This document shows positions 15,953-26,247 of a DNA stretch of 64,000 bases, in pieces; positions within the stretch are counted from its first letter, which is position 1, and each line of letters begins with the position of its first letter. Source of the stretch: Pseudomonas gessardii (GTDB lineage Bacteria; Pseudomonadota; Gammaproteobacteria; Pseudomonadales; Pseudomonadaceae); NCBI RefSeq assembly GCF_001983165.1, contig NZ_MNPU01000024.1, forward strand, positions 1-64,000, in the 5' to 3' direction. A model generated the notes under the pieces. The model made no database searches, was not told the origin of the DNA, and was given only the letters and a program-made list of their open reading frames with translations. A program made the position numbers and the translations under genes.

Positions 15953-16510
15953 ATGCCTATTCAGAACTCCCCGTACGATGCTTTTTCCAAACTGCTGAGC
16001 GCCAGCGGTCATTCTTGCTCGCCTGCCGAACTGCATGGCGTGCTGCTGGGCCGCAGTTGCACCGGCGTCGGTTTTGACGCCGACAACTGGTTGGCCGACG
16101 CCGCAGAAGTGCTCGAAACGGAGCCAGTAGATAATGTTCGTAACGCCTTGATCGGCCTGCAAGAAATGGTCAAGGGCGAGTTGACCGGCGATGACATTGC
16201 GGTAGTCCTATTGCTGCCGAGCGATGATGCGCCACTGGCCGAGCGCGCTGCCGCCCTGGGCGAATGGTGCAAGGGTTTCCTCACCGGCTTTGGCGTGAAT
16301 TCCGGCGGCCTGGAACTGAGCACCGACGCCCAGGAAGTGTTGCAGGACCTGGCAGCCATCTCCCAGGTGCAAGATGCCCTGGAAGAATCCGAAGACGGCG
16401 AAGGTGACTACATGGAAGTCATGGAATACCTGCGCGTCGCGCCGCTGCTGTTGTTCACCGAGACCAAAAAATCGGCTGAACCCGCCGCCATCAAGCCGTC
16501 GCTGCACTAA
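15953..16510 (+). CDS. ygfB: YgfB/UPF0149 family protein
   Basis: 185 residues with the UPF0149 pattern: a conserved AELHGVLLGRSC near residue 25, WCKGFLTGFG in the middle, and two cysteines in the N-terminal half. It heads a run with pepP, ubiH and ubiI, an old gammaproteobacterial association. YgfB homologues affect transcription of AlpA-controlled genes in P. aeruginosa; whether that holds here is unknown. pepP starts 20 bases downstream. Confidence 0.92.
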   Translation: MPIQNSPYDAFSKLLSASGHSCSPAELHGVLLGRSCTGVGFDADNWLADAAEVLETEPVDNVRNALIGLQEMVKGELTGDDIAVVLLLPSDDAPLAERAAALGEWCKGFLTGFGVNSGGLELSTDAQEVLQDLAAISQVQDALEESEDGEGDYMEVMEYLRVAPLLLFTETKKSAEPAAIKPSLH

Positions 16511-16530
16511 GAGAGGGAACCCACCTGCCC

Positions 16531-17853
16531 ATGATTCATATCCCCAAAGCGGAATACACCCGCCGCCGCAAGGCGCTCATGGCGCAGATGGAACCCAACA
16601 GCATCGCGATCCTGCCGGCCGCCGCCGTGGCGATCCGCAACCGTGATGTCGAACACGTCTACCGCCAGGACAGCGACTTCCAGTACCTGAGCGGTTTCCC
16701 CGAGCCGCAAGCGGTGATTGTGTTGATGCCTGGGCGCATTCACGGCGAATACGTGCTGTTCTGCCGCGAACGCAATGCCGAGCGCGAATTGTGGGACGGC
16801 CTGCGCGCCGGCACCGAAGGCGCGATTCGCGAGTACGGGGCCGACGATGCCTTTCCGATCACCGATATCGACGACATCCTGCCCGGCCTGATCGAAGGCC
16901 GCGACCGGGTGTATTCGGCCATGGGCAGCAATGCCGAGTTCGACCGGCACCTAATGGAGTGGATCAATGTGATCCGCTCCAAGGCGCACCTCGGTGCGCA
17001 GCCGCCGAACGAATTCGTTGCCCTGGATCATCTGCTGCACGACATGCGCCTGTATAAATCCGCCGCAGAAGTGAAAGTCATGCGCGAAGCCGCGCGGATT
17101 TCCTGCGCGGCCCATATCCGGGCGATGCAGGCCTGCCGCGCCGGGCTGCATGAGTTCAGCCTGGAAGCCGAGCTGGACTACGAGTTCCGCCGGGGCGGGG
17201 CGAAGATGCCGGCCTATGGCTCCATCGTCGCTTCGGGGCGCAACAGTTGCATCCTGCACTACCAGCAGAATGACGCGCTGCTCAAGGACGGCGACCTGGT
17301 ATTGATCGACGCCGGTTGTGAGATCGACTGCTATGCCAGCGATATCACCCGGACCTGGCCGGTCAATGGCAAGTTCTCCGCCGAGCAGAAGGCGATCTAC
17401 GAAATTGTGCTGGCCTCCCAGGAAGCCGCTTTTGCGCAGATCGCGCCGAACAAGCACTGGAACCAGGCCCATGAGGCAACCGTGCAAGTGATCACCGCCG
17501 GGCTGGTGAAGCTGGGCTTGTTGCAGGGTGAGGTGGACGAGTTGATCGCCAGCGAAGCCTACAAGGCGTTCTATATGCACCGCGCCGGGCACTGGCTGGG
17601 CATGGATGTGCATGATGTAGGCGAGTACAAGGTCGGCGGCGAATGGCGGGTGCTGGAAGTGGGCATGGCCCTGACCGTGGAACCGGGTATCTACATTGCC
17701 CCGGACAACCAGAACGTGGCAAAGAAATGGCGTGGCATAGGCGTGCGCATCGAGGATGACGTGGTGGTGACCAAGCAAGGCTGTGAAATTCTGACCGATG
17801 GCGTGCCCAAGGGCGTGGCCGAGATCGAAGCGCTGATGGCGGCCGCCCGATGA
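16531..17853 (+). CDS. pepP: Xaa-Pro aminopeptidase
   Basis: 440 residues, the standard length of aminopeptidase P II. It removes an N-terminal residue preceding proline. Dimanganese ligands are recognisable in order: two aspartates in VLIDAGCEIDCYASDITRTW, a histidine in HRAGHWLGMDVHDVG, a glutamate in TVEPGIYI and another in IGVRIEDDVVV. The N-terminal creatinase-like domain begins IPKAEYTRRR. The ubiH start overlaps its stop by four bases. Confidence 0.96.
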   Translation: MIHIPKAEYTRRRKALMAQMEPNSIAILPAAAVAIRNRDVEHVYRQDSDFQYLSGFPEPQAVIVLMPGRIHGEYVLFCRERNAERELWDGLRAGTEGAIREYGADDAFPITDIDDILPGLIEGRDRVYSAMGSNAEFDRHLMEWINVIRSKAHLGAQPPNEFVALDHLLHDMRLYKSAAEVKVMREAARISCAAHIRAMQACRAGLHEFSLEAELDYEFRRGGAKMPAYGSIVASGRNSCILHYQQNDALLKDGDLVLIDAGCEIDCYASDITRTWPVNGKFSAEQKAIYEIVLASQEAAFAQIAPNKHWNQAHEATVQVITAGLVKLGLLQGEVDELIASEAYKAFYMHRAGHWLGMDVHDVGEYKVGGEWRVLEVGMALTVEPGIYIAPDNQNVAKKWRGIGVRIEDDVVVTKQGCEILTDGVPKGVAEIEALMAAAR

Positions 17854-19037
17854 GCCGGGTCAACCTGGCCATTATCGGTGGCGGCCTGGTGGGCGCCAGC
17901 CTGGCCTTGGCATTGCAGGCCGGGGCCAAGGCCCGGGGCTGGAAGATCATGCTGATCGAACCCTTCGCCCCCGGCGACAGCTACCAGCCGAGCTACGACG
18001 CCCGTTCCTCGGCGCTGTCCTTTGGCGCGCGGCAGATCTATCAGCGCCTGGGTGTGTGGCAAGACATTTCCCGGCGCGCCGAGCCGATCAAGCAGATCCA
18101 TGTTTCCGACCGTGGCCGCTTCTCCACTGCACGCTTGTCGGCGCTCGAAGAGGGTGTGCCGGCCCTGGGCTATGTGGTGGAAAACGCCTGGCTCGGGCAG
18201 TGCCTGTGGCAAGGCTTGGATAAGGACGTGATCAGTTGGCGTTGCCCGGCCGAAGTCAGCCGCCTGGAACCGCTGGCCGATGGCTACCGCCTGACCCTCA
18301 ACGACGAAACCGTCATCGAGTGCGACCTGGCGGTACTGGCCGATGGTGGCCGCTCCGGCCTGCGCGAGCAGTTGGGCATTGGCGTCAAGCAGCGCCCCTA
18401 CAACCAGAGCGCCCTGATCGCCAACATCACCCCCAGCGAAGCCCATAACGGCGAGGCCTTCGAGCGTTTCACCGACGATGGCCCGATGGCCTTGCTGCCC
18501 CTGGCCGACAACCGTTGCGCGCTGGTGTGGACCCGCGTCGGCATGGACGCCCAGCGCTTGGCGCAGTTGGATGAACGCAGTTTCCTCAGCGAGTTGCAGG
18601 GCGTGTTCGGCTATCGCCTGGGCACCCTCAAGCAGGTCGGTGCCCGTCACTTGTATCCGCTGACCCTGGTGGAGGCCGAGGAGCAGGTGCGCTCGCACCT
18701 GGTGATCCTCGGCAACGCCGCCCACAGCCTGCACCCGATTGCCGGCCAGGGTTTCAACCTGTCGCTGCGCGATGCCTCTGCCTTGGCCGAGGCCTTGCTG
18801 GCCGGGCCGGCGGTGCCGGGCGACCTGGCGACCTTGCAGGCCTACCGCGAACGCCAGCGCCTGGACCAGCAACTGACCGTGGGCTTCTCCGACCAGGTCA
18901 CCCGCCTGTTCGGCAGCGGCCAACCACTGGTCGCCATGGGCCGCAACCTCGGCCTGCTGGGCCTGGACCTGCTGCCGCCGGCCAAACGCTGGTTCGCCCG
19001 ACAGGCCATGGGCCTGGGCACGCGCCCCGATGCGTAA
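17850..19037 (+). CDS. ubiH: UbiH, 2-octaprenyl-6-methoxyphenol hydroxylase
   Basis: 395-residue FAD monooxygenase of the UbiH/COQ6 group. The N-terminal FAD fold is AIIGGGLVGASLALALQAG; the DG motif is LAVLADGGRSGLREQLGI; the second FAD motif is GNAAHSLHPIAGQGFNLSLR, where many relatives have GDAAH. It hydroxylates the quinone ring during ubiquinone synthesis, at the membrane with accessory Ubi proteins. Overlaps pepP by four bases; ubiI follows after 97 bases. Confidence 0.93.
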   Translation: MSRVNLAIIGGGLVGASLALALQAGAKARGWKIMLIEPFAPGDSYQPSYDARSSALSFGARQIYQRLGVWQDISRRAEPIKQIHVSDRGRFSTARLSALEEGVPALGYVVENAWLGQCLWQGLDKDVISWRCPAEVSRLEPLADGYRLTLNDETVIECDLAVLADGGRSGLREQLGIGVKQRPYNQSALIANITPSEAHNGEAFERFTDDGPMALLPLADNRCALVWTRVGMDAQRLAQLDERSFLSELQGVFGYRLGTLKQVGARHLYPLTLVEAEEQVRSHLVILGNAAHSLHPIAGQGFNLSLRDASALAEALLAGPAVPGDLATLQAYRERQRLDQQLTVGFSDQVTRLFGSGQPLVAMGRNLGLLGLDLLPPAKRWFARQAMGLGTRPDA

Positions 19038-19069
19038 GTGGTTGCCCTACGAACACCTTCATGACAGTT

Positions 19070-19087
19070 GCGCCACCCAGGTGGCGC
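19070..19087. repeat. 8-bp hairpin between ubiH and ubiI
   Basis: GCGCCACC and its complement GGTGGCGC separated by two bases. There is no T tract, so it is probably not an intrinsic terminator. It could protect or attenuate the message between the two hydroxylase genes. Confidence 0.45.
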
Positions 19088-19134
19088 GAGTCCTTTACCT
19101 GCGGCACACGCCGCCAGCGAAACAGGCATAAAGC

Positions 19135-20358
19135 ATGGACATGCGCGCAGATGTGCTGATTGTCGGGGCCGGAATGGTCGGAAGCGCCCTGGCGCTGGCG
19201 TTGCAGGGCAGTGGCCTGCAGGTGCTGCTGCTCGATGGCAGCCCAATGAGCGTCAAGCCGTTCGACGCCGATGCACCCTTTGAACCGCGGGTGAGCGCCT
19301 TGTCGGCCGCCAGCCAGCGCATTCTCGAACGCCTGGGCGTGTGGGACGGCATTGCCAGCCGCCGCGCCAGCCCCTACGGCGAGATGCAGGTGTGGGATGG
19401 CAGCGGCACCGGGCAGATCCACTTTTCGGCGGCCAGCGTGCATGCCGAGGTGCTGGGGCATATTGTCGAAAACCGTGTGGTCCAGGACGCCCTGCTCGAC
19501 CGCCTGCACGATTGCGACCTGGGCCTGCTGGCCAATGCGCGCCTGGAGCAGATGCGTCGCTCCGGCGATGACTGGCTGCTGACCCTGGCCGATGGCCGCA
19601 CCCTGCGCGCGCCGCTGGTGATCGCCGCCGACGGTGCCAACTCGGCCGTGCGCCGCCTGACCGGCACCGCCACCCGTGAATGGGATTACCTGCACCACGC
19701 CATCGTCACCAGCGTGCGCAGCAGCCAACCACACCAGCGCACGGCCTGGCAGCGTTTCACCGACCATGGCCCGCTGGCGTTCCTGCCGCTGGTGCGCGAT
19801 GGCCAGGACGATTGGTGCTCGATCGTCTGGTCGACCACGCCGAGCGAGTCCGAACGCCTGATGGCCCTGGACGACGCAAGCTTCTGCGGTGAACTGGAGC
19901 GCGCCTTTGAAGGCCGGCTGGGCCGCGTGGTCAGTGCCGACCCACGCCTGTGCGTCCCGCTGCGCCAGCGCCACGCCAAGCGCTACGTCGCCGAGGGCCT
20001 GGCGCTGATTGGTGATGCCGCCCACGTTATCCACCCATTGGCGGGGCAGGGCGTGAACCTGGGCTTCCTCGACGCGGCGGTGTTGGCCGAGGTGCTGTTG
20101 CAGGCGTCTGAACGCGGTGAACGCTTGGCGGATGTGAAGGTGCTCAGCCGCTACGAGCGGCGGCGCATGCCCCACAACCTGGCGCTGATGGCGGCGATGG
20201 AGGGCTTTGAACGGCTATTCCAGGCCGATCAGTTGCCGTTGCGCTGGTTGCGCAATGCCGGGCTGAAGATGGTCGACCAGATGCCTGAGGCCAAGGCCCT
20301 GTTTGTGCGACAGGCGCTGGGTTTGACTGGGGACTTGCCGGATCTGGCCAAGGCCTGA
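19135..20358 (+). CDS. ubiI: UbiI/VisC-type ubiquinone hydroxylase
   Basis: 407 residues, a paralogue of the preceding ubiH. FAD-binding motif VLIVGAGMVGSALALALQGS, DG motif VIAADGANSAVRRLTGT, second FAD motif GDAAHVIHPLAGQGVNLGFL. In pseudomonads UbiH and this protein carry out two of the three ring hydroxylations of ubiquinone; UbiI (C5) is the likeliest assignment for the VisC-like member. Position specificity cannot be proved from sequence. Confidence 0.88.
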   Translation: MDMRADVLIVGAGMVGSALALALQGSGLQVLLLDGSPMSVKPFDADAPFEPRVSALSAASQRILERLGVWDGIASRRASPYGEMQVWDGSGTGQIHFSAASVHAEVLGHIVENRVVQDALLDRLHDCDLGLLANARLEQMRRSGDDWLLTLADGRTLRAPLVIAADGANSAVRRLTGTATREWDYLHHAIVTSVRSSQPHQRTAWQRFTDHGPLAFLPLVRDGQDDWCSIVWSTTPSESERLMALDDASFCGELERAFEGRLGRVVSADPRLCVPLRQRHAKRYVAEGLALIGDAAHVIHPLAGQGVNLGFLDAAVLAEVLLQASERGERLADVKVLSRYERRRMPHNLALMAAMEGFERLFQADQLPLRWLRNAGLKMVDQMPEAKALFVRQALGLTGDLPDLAKA

Positions 20359-20432
20359 GGCCATCTGCCGCACCCTAAAGGGGGGCTCATGCAACATCTC
20401 GTAACTTCTGCGGCCAGTGTTAGGTTGAGATG

Positions 20433-20457
20433 CTAAATGTGAGTCCTTATCATTTGC
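20433..20457 (+). promoter_or_regulatory. Possible Fur-type operator upstream of the iron-binding protein gene
   Basis: Between the ubiI stop and the start at 20487, the stretch around TGAGTCCTTATCATTTGC has one good half-site (TTATCATT) of the Fur 7-1-7 palindrome and a weak second half. An iron transporter gene follows, which makes Fur control reasonable, but the match is imperfect. Confidence 0.3.
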
Positions 20458-20486
20458 GCTCACTTTTCCTACGAGAGACCGCACCT

Positions 20487-21491
20487 ATGTTGGCACCCAA
20501 GCGCCTCCTGACTGCCCTGGCACTCACCCTGATCGCCAGCACCACCGCCCAGGCGGCTGACGAGGTGGTGGTCTACTCCTCTCGTATCGATGAGTTGATC
20601 AAGCCGGTCTTCGACGCCTACACCCAGAAAACCGGGGTGAAGGTGAAGTTCATCACCGACAAGGAAGCGCCGCTGATGCAGCGCATCAAGGCCGAAGGTC
20701 AGAACGCCACGGCTGACCTGCTGCTGACCGTCGATGCCGGCAACCTCTGGCAAGCCGAGCAGATGGGCATTCTGCAACCGTTCACCTCCAAGGTGATCGA
20801 CGCCAATATTCCTGCGCAATATCGTGCTGCCAGCCACGCCTGGACCGGCTTGAGCCTGCGGGCGCGGACCATTGCCTACTCCACCGCTCGCGTCAAACCG
20901 GGTGAGTTGACCACCTACGAAGCCCTGGCCGACAAACAATGGGAAGGCCGCCTGTGCCTGCGTACGGCGAAGAAGGTCTACAACCAGTCGCTGACCGCCA
21001 CCCTGATCGAGACCCATGGCGCGCAAAAGACCGAGGAGATCATCAAGGGGTGGGTCAACAACCTGTCCACCGACGTGTTCTCCGATGACGTGGCCGTGCT
21101 GGAAGCGATCAATGCCGGGCAATGCGATGTCGGTATCGTCAACACTTACTACTATGGCCGCCTGCATAAGCAAAAGCCGGACCTGGGCGTCAAACTGTTC
21201 TGGCCGAACCAGGGTGACCGTGGTGTACACGTCAACCTCTCGGGCATCGGCCTGACCCAGTACGCGCCGCACCCGGAAGCCGCCAAGGCCCTGGTGGAAT
21301 GGATGACCACGCCTGAGGCGCAGAAGATCTTTGCCGACGTGAACCAGGAGTTCCCGGCCAACCCGGCGGTGCAGCCGTCTGAAGAAGTGGCTGCCTGGGG
21401 CAAGTTCAAGGCTGATACCTTGCCGGTGGAAGTGGCGGGCAAGCGCCAGGCCGAGGCGATTCGCCTGATGGATCGTGCGGGCTGGAACTGA
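20487..21491 (+). CDS. Periplasmic iron(III)-binding protein of an ABC importer (FbpA/AfuA type)
   Basis: 334 residues with a signal peptide (1-23, ending AQA). The mature start DEVVVYSSRIDELIKPVFDA is typical of ferric ion-binding proteins; the C-lobe carries VNTYYYGRLHKQ, whose paired tyrosines (YYY) coordinate iron in FbpA. A permease gene follows after a REPIN. The ATG at 20487 is chosen because it opens onto the signal peptide. An ATPase gene is not in this cluster. Confidence 0.88.
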   Translation: MLAPKRLLTALALTLIASTTAQAADEVVVYSSRIDELIKPVFDAYTQKTGVKVKFITDKEAPLMQRIKAEGQNATADLLLTVDAGNLWQAEQMGILQPFTSKVIDANIPAQYRAASHAWTGLSLRARTIAYSTARVKPGELTTYEALADKQWEGRLCLRTAKKVYNQSLTATLIETHGAQKTEEIIKGWVNNLSTDVFSDDVAVLEAINAGQCDVGIVNTYYYGRLHKQKPDLGVKLFWPNQGDRGVHVNLSGIGLTQYAPHPEAAKALVEWMTTPEAQKIFADVNQEFPANPAVQPSEEVAAWGKFKADTLPVEVAGKRQAEAIRLMDRAGWN

Positions 21492-21520
21492 GTACAATTT
21501 GTAAGGCTCCACAAATCTAA

Positions 21521-21607
21521 TGTGGGAGCTGGCTTGCCTGCGATAGCATCACCCCGGTATCACTGATAAACCGAGGTGTCTGCATCGCAGGCAAGCCAGC
21601 TCCCACA
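21521..21607. repeat. REPIN between the iron-binding protein and permease genes
   Basis: REP palindromes GTGGGAGCTGGCTTGCCTGC and its complement, about 40 bases apart with complementary inner arms (GATAGCATCACC and GGTGTCTGCATCGC are partly matched). It lies in the intercistronic gap and could lower permease expression relative to the binding protein or stabilise the upstream message. Confidence 0.85.
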
Positions 21608-21653
21608 ATGTTTTGTGCATGCCTCCAAATCATCCACTGCTTGAGAATTCCTT

Positions 21654-23270
21654 TTGGCCCACCCCGCCCAACGCCGCTGGTACCTGCCGGTCTTCACTGT
21701 CGCCGCCCTGGTGCTGCTGCCGCTGAGCGTCCTGCTGCTGTCCTGGCAAAGCATCGATACGCAAATCTGGTCGCACCTGTGGGCCACCCAGATGCCGCGT
21801 CTGCTGGGCAACACCTTGACCCTGGTGTTGGGCGTCGGGGTGGGTGTCACGGTGCTGGGCGTGAGCCTGGCGTGGCTGACCAGCCTCTGTGAGTTCCCCG
21901 GCCGGCGCTGGCTGGATTGGGCCTTGATGCTGCCGTTTGCCATCCCGGCCTATGTCCTGGCATTTGTCTTCGTTGGCCTGCTGGACTTCTCCGGGCCGGT
22001 ACAAACCCTGCTGCGCGAATGGTTCGGCATGGGCCTGCGCCTGCCGCGTGTGCGTTCGACCAGTGGCGTGATCATCGTGCTGGTGCTGGTGTTCTATCCC
22101 TATGTCTACCTGCTGGCGCGTACCGCCTTCCTGGCCCAGGGCAAGGGCTTGATGGAAGCGGCGCGGGTGCTGGGTCAATCGCCCTGGCAGGCCTTCTGGC
22201 GGGTGGCCCTGCCCATGGCGCGCCCGGCTGTCGGTGCCGGCGTGGCCCTGGCGTTGATGGAAACCCTGGCGGATTTCGGCGCGGTGTCGGTGTTTAATTT
22301 CGATACCTTTACTACCGCCATCTACAAGACCTGGTATGGCTTTTTCAGCCTGTCCAGCGCCGCGCAACTGGCGAGCCTGCTGCTGTTGGTGGTGATGCTG
22401 GTGCTCTACGGCGAACGCCGGGCCCGGGGGGCCAGCCGCCCGGGCAATGAGCGACCGCGGGGCAAGGCGCTGTATCACCTGCATGGCTTCAAGGCAGCCG
22501 CCGCCACGGGCTGGTGCGCCCTGGTGTTTGCCTGCGCCTTCGTCATCCCGATGATCCAACTGCTGGCCTGGTTCTGGCAGCGCGGGCGTTTCGACCTCGA
22601 CGAGCGCTATGCCGGGCTGATTGTGCATACCCTCTACCTGGGCGGCATGGCCGCGTTGATCACCGTCAGCGTCGCGTTGCTGTTGGCCTTCGCCAACCGC
22701 CTGGCGCCGACCCGGGCCATCCGTTCCGGGATCAGCCTGGGCAACCTGGGCTACGCCTTGCCGGGGTCGGTCTTGGCAGTGTCGATCATGCTGGCGTTCA
22801 GCTATCTGGACCGCGAGCTGGTGATCCCGGTTTCCAGCTGGTTGGGCGGTGCGGGCAAGCCTTTGTTGCTGGGCAGCCTGTCGGCCCTGGTGATGGCCTA
22901 TCTGGTGCGCTTCCTGGCCGTGGCCTATGGCCCGCTGGAAAACAGCCTGGCGCGCATCCGCCCGTCGTTGCCGGAAGCAGCGCGCAGTCTTGGGGTCAGT
23001 GGGCCACGACTGTTTTGCAAAGTGTATCTGCCGCTGTTGCTGCCAGGCACCTTGAGCGCGGCCTTGCTGGTGTTTGTCGATGTGCTCAAGGAAATGCCCG
23101 CGACCCTGCTGATGCGCCCGTTCGGCTGGGATACGCTGGCGGTACGCATCTTTGAGATGACCAGCGAGGGCGAGTGGGCGCGTGCCTCCTTGCCTGCCCT
23201 GACCCTGGTATTGGTCGGCCTGTTGCCGGTCATCGGTTTGATCCGACGTTCGGCCCGACGAATCGGTTAG
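21654..23270 (+). CDS. Iron(III) ABC transporter permease (FbpB/AfuB type)
   Basis: 538 residues. Two homologous permease halves, each with about six membrane segments, as in FbpB. EAA-loop signatures occur twice: MEAARVLGQSPWQAFWRVALP and LPEAARSLGVSGPRLFCKVYL. It would form the inner-membrane channel for the preceding binding protein. The TTG at 21654 is the only start compatible with the N-terminus; the ribosome-binding signal is weak. The partner ATPase must be elsewhere. Confidence 0.9.
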   Translation: MAHPAQRRWYLPVFTVAALVLLPLSVLLLSWQSIDTQIWSHLWATQMPRLLGNTLTLVLGVGVGVTVLGVSLAWLTSLCEFPGRRWLDWALMLPFAIPAYVLAFVFVGLLDFSGPVQTLLREWFGMGLRLPRVRSTSGVIIVLVLVFYPYVYLLARTAFLAQGKGLMEAARVLGQSPWQAFWRVALPMARPAVGAGVALALMETLADFGAVSVFNFDTFTTAIYKTWYGFFSLSSAAQLASLLLLVVMLVLYGERRARGASRPGNERPRGKALYHLHGFKAAAATGWCALVFACAFVIPMIQLLAWFWQRGRFDLDERYAGLIVHTLYLGGMAALITVSVALLLAFANRLAPTRAIRSGISLGNLGYALPGSVLAVSIMLAFSYLDRELVIPVSSWLGGAGKPLLLGSLSALVMAYLVRFLAVAYGPLENSLARIRPSLPEAARSLGVSGPRLFCKVYLPLLLPGTLSAALLVFVDVLKEMPATLLMRPFGWDTLAVRIFEMTSEGEWARASLPALTLVLVGLLPVIGLIRRSARRIG

Positions 23271-23426
23271 GTGCCAGTCCTACGGCTTGAGGCTACAATG
23301 CGCGGCATTCGGTGCGGCCCGTCTTTCGGGCTGGGTTGCTGATTGTGGCTGCGGGCCTTGTATTTCAAGGTGTGTAGCCCGAACGGCAACCGTCCGCACC
23401 TTCGCCACGCCCGGAAGGAGAAACCC

Positions 23427-24509
<1,083 letters not shown>

Positions 24510-24561
24510 CCTTTTCTGGCGGGCCAATGGCCGCTGACATTTATTTTTGAGGACACAGACT

Positions 24562-24945
24562 ATGAGCGATATCCCTGCCGCACTGCGTTTTGCCGAAAGT
24601 CACGAATGGGCACGCCTGGAAGCGGATGGCAGCGTGACCGTCGGGATCTCCGATCACGCCCAGTCAGCGTTGGGTGATGTGGTTTTTGTTGATTTGGCGG
24701 AAGTGGGCAAGGTGTTCGCCGCAGGCGACGCTGCGGGCGTAGTAGAGTCGGTGAAGGCTGCTTCGGATATTTATTCGCCAGTGTCGGGTGAAGTGATTGC
24801 GGTCAACGAGGAATTGACCGACACCCCTGAGTTGCTCAATGAAAAACCCTACGAGGCCTGGATCTTCAAACTCAAGCCAAGCAATACCGCCGAACTGGAC
24901 AAACTGCTGGATGCCGCTGGCTACAAAGCCGCCACCGACGAATAA
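24562..24945 (+). CDS. gcvH: Glycine cleavage system H protein
   Basis: 127 residues, the normal GcvH length. K65 in VESVKAASDIYSP is the lipoylation site. The protein shuttles the aminomethyl group between GcvP and GcvT. The start ATG at 24562 follows GAGGACACAG. A perfect hairpin ends the transcript, so gcvP is not co-transcribed in this operon. Confidence 0.96.
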   Translation: MSDIPAALRFAESHEWARLEADGSVTVGISDHAQSALGDVVFVDLAEVGKVFAAGDAAGVVESVKAASDIYSPVSGEVIAVNEELTDTPELLNEKPYEAWIFKLKPSNTAELDKLLDAAGYKAATDE

Positions 24946-24956
24946 CACCGCCCGCT

Positions 24957-24982
24957 GCAGGAGCCGGCTTGCCGGCTCCTGC
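24957..24982. terminator. Perfect 12-bp hairpin between gcvH and the aminotransferase gene
   Basis: GCAGGAGCCGGC, loop TT, GCCGGCTCCTGC. It is centred between two convergent genes and can act on both transcripts. T runs are lacking, so termination may be partial. The core resembles a simplified REP. Confidence 0.6.
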
Positions 24983-24987
24983 AAAGG

Positions 24988-26127
24988 TCAAGGCTTGAGC
25001 GCCTGCTTCACCGCCGCCACAGCCCGTTCCACATCCGCCTTGGTCATCGCCGTAAACATCGGCAACGACACAATCAAACGCCCAACTCTTTCCGCCACCG
25101 GGAACATGCCGTCCTTGAACCCCTGTGCCCGATACAGGCTCAGCAGGTGGATCGGCGGGTAGTGATAGCCAATGCCCACGCCCTGGGCCTGCATCTGTTC
25201 CATGAACGTGGCACGGGCCGGCAGGCCGTCCGCGCGCTCGGGCAGCACCAACTGGAACAGGTGCCAGTTGCTGTTTTCAAAGTCAGCAGGCGGCAGTTGC
25301 GCGCCGTACAGGTGCTCGAAATCGTTGCCAAAGCACTCGAAGTAATGCCGGGCCAGCACTTGCCGATGGGCGGTGATCTGCTCGATATGGGCAAACTGGC
25401 CCAGGCCGATGGCGGCGGCGATATCGGTCATGTTGAACTTGCCGCCCAGTACATCCACGTCCAGGCCATCGAACCCGCTGCGGGTCACGCCTTGCAGGCG
25501 GTACTTCTCTGCCAGGCGTGCTTCTTCTGGGGTGTTCAAGACCAGGCAGCCGCCTTCGGAGCAGGTAATGTTCTTGTTGGCCTGGAAACTGAACGAGACA
25601 AAATCCCCGGTGGCACCAATACGCTGGCCATCCCAGCTGGAGCCCAGCGCCTGGGCGGCATCCTCGATGATCCGCAGCCCATACTTGTTGGCCAGCGCGT
25701 AGAGCATCGGCATGTCCAGCGGCAGGCCCGCCAGGTAGACCGGAATGATCGCCTTGGTGCGCGGCGTAATGGCCGCCTCCAGTTGCGCCAGGTCTATATT
25801 GCGGGTCACCGGGTCAATATCGGCAAACACGGGCGTGGCGCCGACCTCCAGAATCACGTTGGCCGTTGCCACCCAGGAAATCGGCGTGGTGATCACTTCA
25901 TCCCCTGGCCCGACACCGGCGATGCGCAGGGCAATCTCCATGGTGCAGGTGCCGGAGTTGAAGGTACGTACCGGCCGGCCGCCAAAATAGGCCGACAATT
26001 GCGCTTCAAACGCCTGCACCTTGGGCCCGCTGGTGATCCAGCCGGAACGCAACACATCACCAACCGCCGCAATAGTGGCTTCATCAATGCTAGGTTTTGA
26101 AAACGGCAGGAAAGGCAGTTGGCTCAT
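24988..26127 (-). CDS. DegT/DnrJ/EryC1/StrS-family aminotransferase (ArnB-like)
   Basis: 379 residues of the sugar aminotransferase family. K185 in FSFQANKNITCSEGG is the expected PLP lysine, and D156 in IIEDAAQALGSSW would bind the pyridine nitrogen. WITSGPKVQAFE near residue 35 is typical of ArnB and its relatives, which transaminate 4-keto nucleotide sugars. No arn or O-antigen genes adjoin it, so this is a solitary copy and the substrate is open. It occupies the place after gcvH where gcvP lies in PAO1 as I recall. Confidence 0.85.
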   Translation of the reverse strand: MSQLPFLPFSKPSIDEATIAAVGDVLRSGWITSGPKVQAFEAQLSAYFGGRPVRTFNSGTCTMEIALRIAGVGPGDEVITTPISWVATANVILEVGATPVFADIDPVTRNIDLAQLEAAITPRTKAIIPVYLAGLPLDMPMLYALANKYGLRIIEDAAQALGSSWDGQRIGATGDFVSFSFQANKNITCSEGGCLVLNTPEEARLAEKYRLQGVTRSGFDGLDVDVLGGKFNMTDIAAAIGLGQFAHIEQITAHRQVLARHYFECFGNDFEHLYGAQLPPADFENSNWHLFQLVLPERADGLPARATFMEQMQAQGVGIGYHYPPIHLLSLYRAQGFKDGMFPVAERVGRLIVSLPMFTAMTKADVERAVAAVKQALKP

Positions 26128-26247
26128 GATGTTGAAAGCATCCGTTTCAGATAGGCGATAAGTAAAGAAGCAGATCAGTGCCGGTATGGTTGCACGGCCT
26201 GACTGAATATAGCCTGTCGCCTGTGAACGAATTGTCAGCCATGGTGC

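Noticed and set aside
23271..23426. Glycine riboswitch upstream of gcvT
   Set aside because: No recognisable glycine aptamer core; only a possible -10 box was seen.
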